Below are positions 20,267-29,788 of a DNA stretch of 64,000 bases, in pieces. The DNA comes from CAZACZ01 sp964483695. Lineage in GTDB: Bacteria; Deinococcota; Deinococci; Deinococcales; Trueperaceae. The translations under genes were made by a program, and so were the position numbers. The stretch lies in the NCBI GenBank assembly GCA_964483695.1, contig CAZACZ010000004.1:34759-98758 (forward strand), read 5' to 3'. The notes under the pieces are model-generated. The model ran no database searches. It was given only the letters and a program-made list of their open reading frames with translations, and had not been told where the DNA came from. Numbering within the stretch: position 1 is the stretch's first letter; every line of letters starts with the position of its first letter.

Positions 20267-20290
20267 CGTGCCGCACGCTCAGCGACCGCT

Positions 20291-20390
20291 NNNNNNNNNN
20301 NNNNNNNNNNNNNNNNNNNNNNNNNNNNNNNNNNNNNNNNNNNNNNNNNNNNNNNNNNNNNNNNNNNNNNNNNNNNNNNNNNNNNNNNNN
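20291..20390. other. assembly gap, 100 N
   Basis: A run of 100 N separates fba from the mqnB fragment. The flanks share no sequence, so unlike the gaps at 28.2 and 29.4 kb this one probably hides real bases. These would include the mqnB C-terminus. Confidence 0.95.
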
Positions 20391-20701
20391 AGGTGCACCT
20401 CGGCGGTGGCCAACGCGACGTCGCCCACCGCGAGCCCGGCGCCGCGGTACGCGCCGCCGATGCCGCAGAGCAGGACCGCGCGCGGACGCGTCCGCTCGAT
20501 CGCCAAGGCGGTGGCCGCCGCGGCGTTCGCCTTCCCGACGCCGGTGGTGACGACGTCCACCAGCTGGCCGTCGATCGCGCCATGGCGCAGCCGCGGCCAG
20601 CCGGCCGCACCACCCGGGTGCGGCGCGTGTGCGGACGGGCGCGCTTCGAGCAGGTCGAGCAGCGGCCCGAGTTCCAAGTCGGTGGCGGCGGCGAGGAGCA
20701 C
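20391..20701 (-). CDS. mqnB: futalosine hydrolase (MqnB), N-terminal part only
   Basis: The visible first 103 residues or so (from LLAAATDLELGPLLDLL) include VTTGVGKANAAAATALAIE and CGIGGAYRGAGLAVGDVALA, the nucleoside phosphorylase-type pattern of MqnB. That enzyme cleaves futalosine in the alternative menaquinone pathway used in Deinococcota. The gene runs into the N gap and is incomplete. The GTG at 20701, 17 nt after the ftsY stop, gives the expected N-terminus but lacks a good ribosome binding site. An MTA/SAH nucleosidase is the alternative. Confidence 0.7.
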
Positions 20702-20717
20702 GAGCGCGACGAAGGAA

Positions 20718-21647
20718 CTAGGCGGCCCGTGCCGGCATGTCGAGCAGCGCCCGCACGTACGCAGCGGCGTCGTACGGCTGGAGGTCGTCCTGCTGCTCGC
20801 CGACGCCGATGAACTTGATCGGGAGCCCGAGCTCGCGCGTGATCGGCAGCAGGATGCCGCCCTTGGCGGTGCCATCGAGCTTGGTGACGATCACCCCGGT
20901 CAGGCCCACGGCGTCGTGGAAGCGCCGCGCCTGCTCGAGACCGTTCTGGCCGGTGACCGCGTCGAGCACCAACCAGACGTCCTTCGGCTCGTGCTCGTCT
21001 GCCTTGGCGATGACGCGCTTGACCTTCTTCAGCTCCTCCATCAGGTTGTGCTTGGTGTGCAGGCGGCCGGCGGTGTCGACCAGCAGCAGGTCCATGTTCC
21101 GCGCCTTGCGTTGCTGCGCCGCCTCGAACGCGACCGCGCCGGGATCGCCCCCATCGGGGCCCGTGACGGTGGGGATGCCGAGGCGCTCGCCCCACACCGC
21201 CAACTGCGCGCTCCCCGCCGCGCGGAAGGTATCCCCGGCGGCGAACAGCACGCGCCGGCCGTGACGCTGGTAGTAGGCGCCGACCTTGGCGATGGTGGTG
21301 GTCTTGCCGACGCCGTTCACGCCGACGACCATCACCACCTTCCCGGCCGGCTCGATCACGTTGCGGGTGACGTCGAGCTGGAAGCCGACGCGACGCAGCT
21401 TCTGGCGCATCCGATCGGGCTCCAGCTGATCCAGCAGCGCCTTCTCGAGCGCGTCCTGGAACGAGGTCCCGCGCTCGCGCTCCTCCTTCGCCCCCGCTAC
21501 TACCTCGGCCGCCAGCTTGGCGCCGACGTCGGCGCCGATGAGGGCGAACTCGAGATCGTCCCAGTCCATCTCCCAGTGCGTGGCGCCGCCGGAGATGGCG
21601 GCGCGCGTGCGGCCAAGGCCCTGGCGCAGACGATCGAACCAACTCAC
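20718..21647 (-). CDS. ftsY: signal recognition particle receptor FtsY
   Basis: This GTPase receptor docks SRP-ribosome complexes at the membrane. The 309 residues are the short NG form without a long acidic A-domain. They show G1 GVNGVGKTTTIAKV, the DTAGRLHT motif, the TKLDGTAKGG guanine-specificity loop and the C-terminal FIGVGEQQDDLQPYD. The GTG at 21647 overlaps the gltX stop by GTGA, so the two genes are translationally coupled. Confidence 0.95.
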   Translation of the reverse strand: MSWFDRLRQGLGRTRAAISGGATHWEMDWDDLEFALIGADVGAKLAAEVVAGAKEERERGTSFQDALEKALLDQLEPDRMRQKLRRVGFQLDVTRNVIEPAGKVVMVVGVNGVGKTTTIAKVGAYYQRHGRRVLFAAGDTFRAAGSAQLAVWGERLGIPTVTGPDGGDPGAVAFEAAQQRKARNMDLLLVDTAGRLHTKHNLMEELKKVKRVIAKADEHEPKDVWLVLDAVTGQNGLEQARRFHDAVGLTGVIVTKLDGTAKGGILLPITRELGLPIKFIGVGEQQDDLQPYDAAAYVRALLDMPARAA

Positions 21648-23221
21648 CGCGACGGTTCCCCTTCCGAGCCGACGTTGGCGGGTGCTCCGACGCTCTTCAC
21701 GTGCGGCCGCGCCGCCTCGGCGGCGGCGGCCTTGCGCGCCTTCTCCTCCTCCAAGAGCCGCTGCGGGTCATCGTCCGGCAGGCCGGCGTCGATGAACGTC
21801 AAGGCCTGCCCGATGCGGTCGAGCGCCTTGCGCTTGCCCAGGATCACGATGAGGTCGGTGACGCCCGGGGCGTTGGTGGTGCCGGTGAGCGCCGCGCGCA
21901 GCGGCATCAGCACCTTGCCCATGGGCACGGCCTGGGCTTGGACGTAGTCACGCAGCATGTCCTCGACGCCGTCGAAGTCGAAGAACTCGACCATCGACAG
22001 CTCGCGCTCGACGTCCTGCAGGTACCCCTGGCCGGCGGCCAGCTGCTTGCGGGCCGATTCGTCGTAGCGCACCTTGTCCTGGAAGAAGTAGCCGGACTGC
22101 TGCGCGAGCTCGACCAGCGTCTCGGCGCGCGGTCGCAGCACGTCGACGACGTCGAGCAGGTAGTCGTCGTCGTCCCAGTGGTACCCCTCCATGCGCAGGA
22201 GCGGAGCGGCGCGGCGCGCCACCTCCTCGAGCGGCAGCAGGTCGCGGAGGTACTTGGCGTTGACGTAGCGCAGCTTCTTGAGGTCGAAGATCGGTCCGCC
22301 CAGCGACACGCGGTCGATGTCGAAGCTCGCGATCATCTCGTCCACGCTGAAGAACTCGCGACCGTCCGGCATCGACCATCCCATGGTGGCGAGGAAGTTG
22401 AGCAGCGCCTCTGGCAGGATGCCCTGCTTGCGGTACGAGTCGACCGAGGTGTCGAGCTTGCGCTTGCTCACCTTGCTGCGGTCCGGGTTCCGCAGGAGCG
22501 GCATGTGCACGAACTCGGGGAGGCCCCAGCCGAACGCCTGGTAGAGCAGCACGTGGATCGGCGTGCTGGAGATCCACTCCTCGGCGCGGATGACGTGGGT
22601 GACGCCCATGAGATGGTCGTCCACGACGTTGGCCAGGTGGTAGGTGGGGTACCCATCGCTCTTCAGCAGCACCGGGTCGCGGACTTCCTGGTTGGGGATG
22701 GTGACGTCGCCGCGCAGCCGGTCGCGGAAGGTGGTGGCGCCGTCGTCGGGCGTCACGAGGCGCACCACGTGCGCCTCGCCGGCGGCGGCGCGGCGCTCCT
22801 GCTCGTCTCGAGCGACGTCGCGGCCGCGTCCGTCGTAGCCGAGCGGCTTGCCGAGGCGCTTCTGCTCGAGGCGCATGGCGTCGAGCTCCTCGGACGTCTC
22901 GAAGGCGCGGTACGCCTTGCCGCTGGCGAGCAACGTCGCGACATGGGAGCGGTAGATCTCGGTCCGCTCGCTCTGACGGTACGGGCCGTTCGGTCCGCCG
23001 CGCACGGGGCCCTCGTCCGGTGTGATGCCGAGCCACGCGAACATCTCGAGGATGCGCCCTTCGGCGCCCTCCTGGTACCGCTGGCGATCCGTGTCTTCCA
23101 ACCGGAAGATGAAGCGCCCGCCGTGCTGCTTCGCGAAGACATGGTTGAACAAGCCGATGTACGCCGTGCCCACGTGCGGGTCGCCGGTCGGCGATGGTGC
23201 GATGCGAGTGACGACTTCCAT
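21644..23221 (-). CDS. gltX: glutamyl-tRNA synthetase
   Basis: It charges tRNA-Glu (and tRNA-Gln in organisms using GatCAB). The 525-residue class I synthetase has RIAPSPTGDPHVGTAYIGLF (HIGH region), RLEDTDRQRY, and the KMSKS loop as DRSKVSKRKLD. The ATG at 23221 has AGGAGG at 23234-23229 and TATGAT further upstream. It is the first gene of a gltX-ftsY-mqnB run. No glnS is in this window, but two tRNA-Gln genes are. Confidence 0.95.
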   Translation of the reverse strand: MEVVTRIAPSPTGDPHVGTAYIGLFNHVFAKQHGGRFIFRLEDTDRQRYQEGAEGRILEMFAWLGITPDEGPVRGGPNGPYRQSERTEIYRSHVATLLASGKAYRAFETSEELDAMRLEQKRLGKPLGYDGRGRDVARDEQERRAAAGEAHVVRLVTPDDGATTFRDRLRGDVTIPNQEVRDPVLLKSDGYPTYHLANVVDDHLMGVTHVIRAEEWISSTPIHVLLYQAFGWGLPEFVHMPLLRNPDRSKVSKRKLDTSVDSYRKQGILPEALLNFLATMGWSMPDGREFFSVDEMIASFDIDRVSLGGPIFDLKKLRYVNAKYLRDLLPLEEVARRAAPLLRMEGYHWDDDDYLLDVVDVLRPRAETLVELAQQSGYFFQDKVRYDESARKQLAAGQGYLQDVERELSMVEFFDFDGVEDMLRDYVQAQAVPMGKVLMPLRAALTGTTNAPGVTDLIVILGKRKALDRIGQALTFIDAGLPDDDPQRLLEEEKARKAAAAEAARPHVKSVGAPANVGSEGEPSR

Positions 23222-23228
23222 GCAGGCG

Positions 23229-23248
23229 CCTCCTACGGGGGCATCATA
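23229..23248 (-). promoter_or_regulatory. gltX promoter -10 and ribosome binding site
   Basis: TATGAT (23248-23243) and AGGAGG (23234-23229) give a leader of about 15 nt before the ATG. This shows that leadered and leaderless genes coexist here. Confidence 0.6.
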
Positions 23249-23360
23249 GCCTAGCGTCCGGCGCCGCCCGTGTCGCGCTTCGGAGCGTCCCAGGCGCGGT
23301 TCCGGCCGTCGTGCGGGGCGCTCGGCGCGGCCGATGGACGCCTGTGTCGGTGGCCGAAGC

Positions 23361-24164
23361 TCAGCGCACCACGAGCACGTGCACCAGCGTGACGAGGCTC
23401 AGCAGCCAGAGGTACGGCGAGAAGGCGCGGAAGCGGCCGCGTCGCAACAGCGCGAACAGCACCACCAGCGCTCCGTACCCCACCGCGAACGATGCCGCCG
23501 TCATGACCAGCAACGCGCTCCACCCGACGTCCGCCGCCTGCACCTCGCGCAGGCCTAGCAGGGCGACACCGAGCGACGCCACCAGGTAGAGCAGGAACGA
23601 CAGGCGGGGTGCCAGGTCCTTGTCGACGCCGCGACCCAAGAGCGTGGCGATGGTGGCGCCGGAGCGCGAGATGCCGGGGATCACCGCCAGCCCCTGAGCG
23701 ACGCCGGCGATCAAGGCGTCGCGGAAGGTGACGTCAGCTGCGGTGTGCTTCGGCCCGGAGCGCGGCGCGAACCACAGCACGAAGCCGGTGATCGCCAACG
23801 CCACCGCGACCGGAACGGGGGCGTTCAGGTGCTCGAAGACGCGCTTCAGGACGAGCCCGAGGATCGCCGTAGGGACCGAACCGACGATGACCAGGAGGGC
23901 GAGGCGCCAGCCGGGGAGGGTGCGTGCCTGGGCCGACACCAAGCCGCGCGCGAACCCGCCAACGGCGGCGGAGACGTCGCGCCAGAGGTACACCAGGACG
24001 GCCAGCAGCGTGCCGGTGTTGGTGGCGATGTCGACGTAGAGCCCGAGCGAGTCGCCCCAGCCGAGGAAGTAGTGGGCCAGCACGAGGTGCCCGGAGCTGG
24101 AGACGGGCAAGAACTCGGTCAGGCCTTGCACCACGCCTAGGACGGCGGCTTGGATGGTGCTCAA
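23361..24164 (-). CDS. uppP: undecaprenyl-diphosphatase UppP (BacA)
   Basis: This membrane phosphatase recycles undecaprenyl pyrophosphate for wall and glycan synthesis and confers bacitracin tolerance. The 267 residues start STIQAAVLGVVQGLTEFLP and continue VSSSGHLVLAHYFLG, which holds the catalytic E..SSSGH motif. The second signature is IPGISRSGATIATLLGRG. There are about eight hydrophobic segments. The TTG at 24164 is chosen because GGGAGGA lies just before it and it gives the family N-terminus. Confidence 0.93.
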   Translation of the reverse strand: MSTIQAAVLGVVQGLTEFLPVSSSGHLVLAHYFLGWGDSLGLYVDIATNTGTLLAVLVYLWRDVSAAVGGFARGLVSAQARTLPGWRLALLVIVGSVPTAILGLVLKRVFEHLNAPVPVAVALAITGFVLWFAPRSGPKHTAADVTFRDALIAGVAQGLAVIPGISRSGATIATLLGRGVDKDLAPRLSFLLYLVASLGVALLGLREVQAADVGWSALLVMTAASFAVGYGALVVLFALLRRGRFRAFSPYLWLLSLVTLVHVLVVR

Positions 24165-24241
24165 CGGATCCTCCCTGGTTTCGGCCGTGCTCGTCGGGCG
24201 CGGCCGGCCTCCTGATGCGGCGGGGGCGTCGCCAACGAAGC

Positions 24242-24273
24242 GGCGAGGCCATCCCATGGGGGAGGGCCTCGCC
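24242..24273 (-). terminator. hairpin after rpsI
   Basis: The arms GGCGAGGCC and GGCCTCGCC are perfect complements over a 14-nt loop, about 60 nt downstream of rpsI. They could end the rplM-rpsI transcript. There is no T-run. Confidence 0.45.
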
Positions 24274-24292
24274 GGGTGCGTCTCCTAGAACG

Positions 24293-24309
24293 CCGGCCAC
24301 GACGGCCGG
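24293..24309 (-). terminator. second hairpin after rpsI
   Basis: CCGGCC-ACGAC-GGCCGG is a short perfect stem-loop 22 nt beyond the rpsI stop. It probably acts with the hairpin at 24242-24273. Confidence 0.35.
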
Positions 24310-24330
24310 ACGTGCCGGGTCAGACGATGC

Positions 24331-24716
<386 letters not shown>

Positions 24717-24717
<1 letters not shown>

Positions 24718-25142
24718 CAAGCCAACTCCATCTTCTTCGGTTGCTGTGCGTCGTGCGGGTGCGTGTCGCCGGCGTACACCTTGAGGCGGCGGATGAGCCT
24801 GCGGCCCATGCGCGTCTTCGGCAGCATGCCCCAGACGGCGTGCTCGAGCACGCGTTCGGGGTGCTTCGCCAACACCTCGCGGGCGGTGGTCTCCTTGAGG
24901 CCGCCCTGGTAGCCGGAGTAGCGGGTGTAGACCTTCTGGTCGAGCTTGCGCCCGGTGAAGGCGACCTTGTCGGCGTTGATCACGATGACGAAATCACCGC
25001 CGGGCTGGTTGGGGGTGTAGCTGGGCTTGTGCTTGCCCTTCAACACCGAGGCGATCTGCGTCGCGAGGCGACCCACACGCTGACCGGCGGCGTCGATGAG
25101 CACCCAGTCGTTGGTGGGTACGTCCGGAAAGTACGTCTTCAC
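24717..25142 (-). CDS. rplM: 50S ribosomal protein L13
   Basis: This is an early-assembling 50S protein. The 141 residues start at KTYFPDVPTNDWVLIDAAG and contain GDFVIVINADKVAFTGRKL and HPERVLEHAVWGMLPK. I prefer the GTG at 25142 to the GTG at 25151. GAAGGA lies 10 nt before 25142 but only 1 nt before 25151, and the family starts at this point. The leader from TAGACT is about 55-60 nt and includes a T-rich stretch. Confidence 0.95.
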
Positions 25143-25205
25143 GAGAACCACGTCCTTCGGCTTTGCCTGCTTGATCGGGGCGGCAAAAACGAAAAGCCAA
25201 AGGGG

Positions 25206-25211
25206 AGTCTA
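25206..25211 (-). promoter_or_regulatory. -10 box of rplM-rpsI
   Basis: TGCTAGACT (extended -10). The following leader of about 57 nt carries the T-rich segment CTTTTCGTTTTTGCC. No known L13 leader motif is recognised. Confidence 0.5.
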
Positions 25212-25271
25212 GCACGCTGTCCCGAACCTGTACAGGTCCCGCTACCTCCCAAGCGTGGCAGCCGAGCACGG

Positions 25272-25277
25272 TAGGCT
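25272..25277 (+). promoter_or_regulatory. -10 box of penicillin-acylase-like gene
   Basis: TAGGCT, 32 nt before the GTG at 25310, leaves a leader of about 25 nt with GAGGAGG. It diverges from the rplM promoter. Confidence 0.5.
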
Positions 25278-25309
25278 GGGCGGACCGGGTTCGTCCCGAG
25301 GAGGCCCAC

Positions 25310-27724
25310 GTGATCCGCTTCGCACGCTTCGTCGTCGTCCTCGTGGCGCTCGCGCTGGTCGCGGCGCTCGGGTCGCTCCTCTACCTGCGTTCGTCGCTCC
25401 CGCGCATCGAAGGGGTCGAGCGGGTGCAAGGGCCGCTCGCCGCCATCGACATCGTGCGCGACGCCGACGCGGTCGTGCACGTCTACGCCAGCAGCCACGC
25501 CGACGCGGTGTTCGGCCTCGGGTACGCCCACGCCCAGGACCGGCTGTGGCAGATGGAGTTCCAGCGTCGCCTCGGCGCAGGACGACTGTCCGAGGTGCTC
25601 GGGCCCGTCACCGTCCCCACCGACCGTTTCCTGCGCACCTTGGGGGTGCGGCACGCGGCCGAGGAGGCGTGGACGGCGCTCTCGGCGGACGCCAGGGCGC
25701 TGGTCGAGGCGTACGTCGCGGGCGTCAACGCCTACCTCGCGAACCGCACCGGCGCCCTGCCGCTCGAGTTCGTGCTGCTCGGCGTCGAGCCGGAGCCGTT
25801 CGAGCCGGTCGACGTCCTGGCGTGGGCCAAGATGATGGCCTGGGACCTCGGCGACAACTGGTCCACGGAGTTGACGCGTGCCGCGGTCATCGCCGAGCTC
25901 GACCCGCCCGACCCCGCGGCGCTGGTGGCGTCGCTATGGCCGGCGGCCGACGACGCCGCTACGGTGGTCGTCCCGGCGGGCGCCGCGGCGCTCTACCGCG
26001 ATGCGGGCGTGTCGGACCTGATGGCCATGACCGGACCCGCGAAGCCCGAGGGGTACGGCTCCAACGCCTGGGTGGTGGCGGGGTCCGCGACCGCTTCGGG
26101 TGCACCGCTGTTGGCCAACGACCCGCACCTCGGCTTGCAGGCGCCGTCCCTCTGGTACTTCGCGCACCTCGTCGCCCCGGGCGTCGACGTGATCGGAGCC
26201 ACCTTGCCCGGCACCCCGGCCGTCCTGCTCGGCCGCACCGACCGTCACGCCTGGGGCTTCACGAACACCGGCCCCGACGTGCAGGACCTGTTCCTCGAGC
26301 GGGTCGACGCCGACGACCCGGGCAGGTACCTGACCCCGGACGGGACGGAGCCGTTCCGCACCCGAAGCGAGGTCATCCGCGTCAAGGGCGCCGAGGACGT
26401 CGCGTTCGTCGTGCGCGAGACGCGGCACGGTCCCGTCATCTCCGACGCGCATCCGGGCGCCGCCCAGGAGGCCGAGCGTCGGGACCAAGGCGACGGAAGT
26501 GGCCAGGAGACGGTCGTGGCCATGCGATGGACGGCGTTGCTGCCGGGCGACCGGACGCTCGAGGCGGTGCTCGGCATGAACACGGCGCGCTCCTACCCCG
26601 AGTTCGCTGCCGCGCTCCGGCAGTTCCGCGCTCCCATGCAGAACATCGTCTACGCCGACGTGGACGGTGTGATCGCCTTCCAAGCGCCGGGTCTGGTGCC
26701 GATCCGGCGCAGCGGCGACGGCTCCGTGCCGGTGCCGGGGTGGACCGGCGAGGGCGATTGGGTCGCGTACGTACCGTTCCGCGCCTTGCCGCGCCTGGTG
26801 TCGCCCGCCGATGGGCGCATCGTCACCGCGAACCAGCGCGTGGTGCCCGACGACTACCCCTACTATCTGACGCGCGATTGGACGGTGCCGTACCGCGCGG
26901 AGCGCATCGAGAGCCTGCTGGGTGCGCAGCCCACGGCCACGGTGGACGCGAGCCTACGGGTGCAGCTCGACCAGTTCTCGTCGATGGCGGAGGAGTTCCT
27001 GGCGGTGGCGCGCTCGGCCACACCAGGCAGCGACGGCGCGCGTCGGGTCCACGCGATCCTCGTCGACGGCGACGGGGAGATGGCGGCGGACGGCCCCGCC
27101 GCCCTGGCGTTCGCCTCCTGGTACCGTCACTTCGCCTACGGGTTGTACCAGGACGAGCTCGGCGACGCGATGGACGCGTTCTTCGCGCTGCGGCCGCAGT
27201 TGACGCGCAACATCCTCGCGGGCCAGCCCGACTGGTGCGACGACCGGACCACGCCCGCCGCGGAGACGTGTGAGGACATCGCATCGCAAGCGCTCGACGC
27301 GGCGTGGCGTGAGCTCTCTGCGGCCTACGGAGACGACGTCGAGCGTTGGCGTTGGGGCGACGCCCATGAGGCCGTGATGGACCACGACGTGCTGACCGGA
27401 ACGCCGCTGCGGTTCCTCGCCGACCTGCGGATCGGGAACGGCGGCGACGGCTTCACGGTGGACGCGGCGGGCTACCCGGCGCGTCCCGGCTCGGGGTTCG
27501 ACCAGACCGCCGGCCCCGGGTACCGCGCGGTGTACGACCTATCGTCGGGCGCGAGCGGCTGGTTCGTGCACGCCACGGGGCAATCGGGGAACCTGCTGTC
27601 GTTGCGCTACCGCGACTACCTGGAACGCTGGCAGCGCGGCGACATGATCCCCATGCGCACGCGTCGCGACGAGGTCATGGACGGGGCGATCGGCACGTTG
27701 CGGTTGCTGCCGGCCGGGTCGTAG
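25310..27724 (+). CDS. penicillin acylase family (S45) Ntn-hydrolase
   Basis: This is a self-processing hydrolase that cleaves amide-linked acyl groups. Family substrates include penicillins, cephalosporins and acyl-homoserine lactones. The 804 residues begin with a hydrophobic signal/anchor (about 5-28), then the alpha chain with GLGYAHAQDRLWQMEFQRR. The cleavage point and catalytic nucleophile is Ser near residue 251 in GYGSNAWVVAGS, followed by NDPHLGLQAPSLWY. The precursor is made as one chain and should be exported or surface anchored. Quorum quenching cannot be distinguished from other acylase roles. Confidence 0.9.
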   Translation: MIRFARFVVVLVALALVAALGSLLYLRSSLPRIEGVERVQGPLAAIDIVRDADAVVHVYASSHADAVFGLGYAHAQDRLWQMEFQRRLGAGRLSEVLGPVTVPTDRFLRTLGVRHAAEEAWTALSADARALVEAYVAGVNAYLANRTGALPLEFVLLGVEPEPFEPVDVLAWAKMMAWDLGDNWSTELTRAAVIAELDPPDPAALVASLWPAADDAATVVVPAGAAALYRDAGVSDLMAMTGPAKPEGYGSNAWVVAGSATASGAPLLANDPHLGLQAPSLWYFAHLVAPGVDVIGATLPGTPAVLLGRTDRHAWGFTNTGPDVQDLFLERVDADDPGRYLTPDGTEPFRTRSEVIRVKGAEDVAFVVRETRHGPVISDAHPGAAQEAERRDQGDGSGQETVVAMRWTALLPGDRTLEAVLGMNTARSYPEFAAALRQFRAPMQNIVYADVDGVIAFQAPGLVPIRRSGDGSVPVPGWTGEGDWVAYVPFRALPRLVSPADGRIVTANQRVVPDDYPYYLTRDWTVPYRAERIESLLGAQPTATVDASLRVQLDQFSSMAEEFLAVARSATPGSDGARRVHAILVDGDGEMAADGPAALAFASWYRHFAYGLYQDELGDAMDAFFALRPQLTRNILAGQPDWCDDRTTPAAETCEDIASQALDAAWRELSAAYGDDVERWRWGDAHEAVMDHDVLTGTPLRFLADLRIGNGGDGFTVDAAGYPARPGSGFDQTAGPGYRAVYDLSSGASGWFVHATGQSGNLLSLRYRDYLERWQRGDMIPMRTRRDEVMDGAIGTLRLLPAGS

Positions 27725-27729
27725 CGCCG

Positions 27730-29788
27730 TCAACCGGTCCCGCGGCGCAGCCCCTTCGGTAGCAGGCTGCGCACCGCGGCGCGCGTCGCGCCCTCGTCCG
27801 GCGTAGGCGTTGGCCCGTCGGGAAGGTCGCCGCGGGACGCCTCGACGTCGAGCCGGCCCCAACCCAGCGGGAACTCGTCCACGTCCACACGCACGTAGCG
27901 CGTGGCGCCGGGAGGGGGCGAGCCCGTGTCGGCGTCGACCGTGGCCGATCGGGCATGCGCCGCCTCGGAGGCGGCCAACGCCGCGTGCTCGGCGTGCGTG
28001 AGCGCGAACCATCCGCCGGCGAGGTACGCGGCCACCCGAGGATCGTCGGGCGTCAAGGCGACGCGCCGCACCAGCGCCTGCGCCGGGACCGCCATCGCCA
28101 GGGCGTGCGCCGGCTCGAGGCGCGCCTCCGCTCCGTCGTGCCGCTGGCCGTCGTGCCGCNNNNNNNNNNNNNNNNNNNNNNNNNNNNNNNNNNNNNNNNN
28201 NNNNNNNNNNNNNNNNNNNNNNNNNNNNNNNNNNNNNNNNNNNNNNNNNNNNNNNNNNNCCGTCGTGCCGCTGGCCGTCGTGCCGCGGCCTGTCGTGCCG
28301 CTGCCTGCCCTGGCGGCTGGTCCGGCGGTCGGCGGCCGCGTCGACCCACGCCCGAGACGAACGGGCGCGCGACGCGCCGCCGCGCGCCGCGTCGGCGCCC
28401 GGTCTCCGCAGGTCGGCGAGGTGCAAGCCGGCGCGCAGCACGTGCACTCCCGCCAACGGCGGAAGCCCGTCCGGGTAGCTCAACAAGCGCACGCCGAAGA
28501 GCGCGTCGGGCTCGAAGGCGACGTGCCAGTCCGGGACGAACGCCGTTCGCGCGAACGACGCCCAAGCGCGGCGTGCCGCCTCGAGCTCGAGGCGTGGCGC
28601 ACCGTGCGGCGCCGCGGCGTCGGCCCAGGAGCGCGTGCGCACCGTGCTGCGCGGCGTCCGCTGGTCGGCACCCTGCGCCGTGCCTGCCACGCTGTCGGGC
28701 GCCCGCCGGAACAACGCCACGAAGTGGCCCTCGCCCGTGCCCGTGTGCGGCCAGATGCGGACGGCGTGCCGAAGCCTGGGGTCGGGCGGGTCGACCCACG
28801 CCGCCTGGCCCGGTCGCACGCCGGGCAACGCGATCGGGACGAGCTCGTAGTCGGTGCGGCGCGCCAGGAAGCGCGTCACCGTGCCCTCGTTCTCCTCGGG
28901 TGCGAAGGTGCAGGTGGCGTACGCCAAGGTCCCGCCCGGCCGCACCAGGTCGGCCGCGACGGCGAGCAGCTCGTCCTGGCGTCGAGCGCAACCCAGGACG
29001 TTGGCCTCGCTCCAATGCGCGATCGCATCCGGGGACTTGCGGAACATCCCCTCGCCGGAGCAGGGTGCGTCGAGCAGGACGCGGTCGAAGGCCCCGGGCC
29101 AGGCGCGGGCCAGGCGCTCGGGCGCCTCGTTGGTCACCACGGCGTTCCGCACGCCGAGGCGCTCGAGGTTCCCGAGCAGGGTCTGGGCCCTTCGGGGATG
29201 CACGTCGTTGGCCACCAACAAGCCGCGCCCTCCCAGCATGCCTGCCAGGTGGGTGCTCTTGCCTCCCGGGGCGGCGGCGAGGTCGAGCACGCGTTCGCCC
29301 GGGCGCGGCGCCAGGGCCTCCGCGACGGCCATCGCTGCGGGGTCCTGCAGGTAGTAGACGCCGGCGTCGTGGTACGGATGCCGGCCGGGCGTGGCGCTGC
29401 CGGNNNNNNNNNNNNNNNNNNNNNNNNNNNNNNNNNNNNNNNNNNNNNNNNNNNNNNNNNNNNNNNNNNNNNNNNNNNNNNNNNNNNNNNNNNNNNNNNN
29501 NNNGCCGGGCGTGGCGCTGCCGGTCAAGGCGCTGTTGGGCGTGTCCGCCGGCGGGGCGTCGTCGAGCACGATCTGGACGACGTAGCCGGTGGGGCACCAC
29601 GGCACCGGCGCTAGCGGCCACGGCAACTGCTCGACCAACCGCGCCGGGTCGCCGCGCAGCGGGTTCAGCCGCAGCCCCGCGGGCGCAGGGCGCCCGAGCG
29701 CGGCGAACAGCTCGTCGGCCTCGGCGCCGAGCAGCATGCGCATGCGTTCTCGGAAGCGTTCGGGAAGAGCAGGTTGCGCGCCGCTCAA
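27730..29788 (-). CDS. RsmF-like rRNA cytosine-C5 methyltransferase, interrupted by two false gaps
   Basis: This is a SAM-dependent m5C methyltransferase of the NOL1/NOP2/Sun family acting on 16S rRNA. Visible are LDLAAAPGGKSTHLAGMLGG (SAM site), VLLDAPCSGEGMF (first catalytic Cys) and YATCTFAPEENEG (second Cys), followed by a C-terminal substrate-binding region (ALVRRVALTPDDPRVAAYLAGG). Two 100-N runs cut the gene. Both have identical sequence on each side (20 bp and 27 bp). Deleting 120 and 127 nt restores one continuous frame of about 603 codons, including the C-terminal part that otherwise appears shifted. The TTG at 29788 overlaps the nrdR stop (TTGA). A short RHD-rich repeat lies at the second junction. 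Confidence 0.85.
28133..28286. other. spurious assembly gap with 27-bp duplicated flanks
   Basis: 100 N (28160-28259) are flanked by the same 27 bp at 28133-28159 and 28260-28286. This is the signature of two overlapping contigs joined as if separate. Collapsing removes 127 nt and fixes the rsmF frame. Confidence 0.9.
29384..29523. other. spurious assembly gap with 20-bp duplicated flanks
   Basis: 100 N (29404-29503) are flanked by GCCGGGCGTGGCGCTGCCGG on both sides (29384-29403 and 29504-29523). Collapsing removes 120 nt, keeps the frame, and joins SALTGSATPG directly to RHPYHDAGVYYLQDP. Confidence 0.92.

Noticed and set aside
20279..20290. SGR-stop tail left of the first N gap as the true mqnB end
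   Set aside because: The gap length is unknown, so frame continuity cannot be shown.
27675..28159. Separate small gene for the C-terminal part of rsmF
   Set aside because: Collapsing the false gap places it in frame with the rest of the methyltransferase, so it is one gene.
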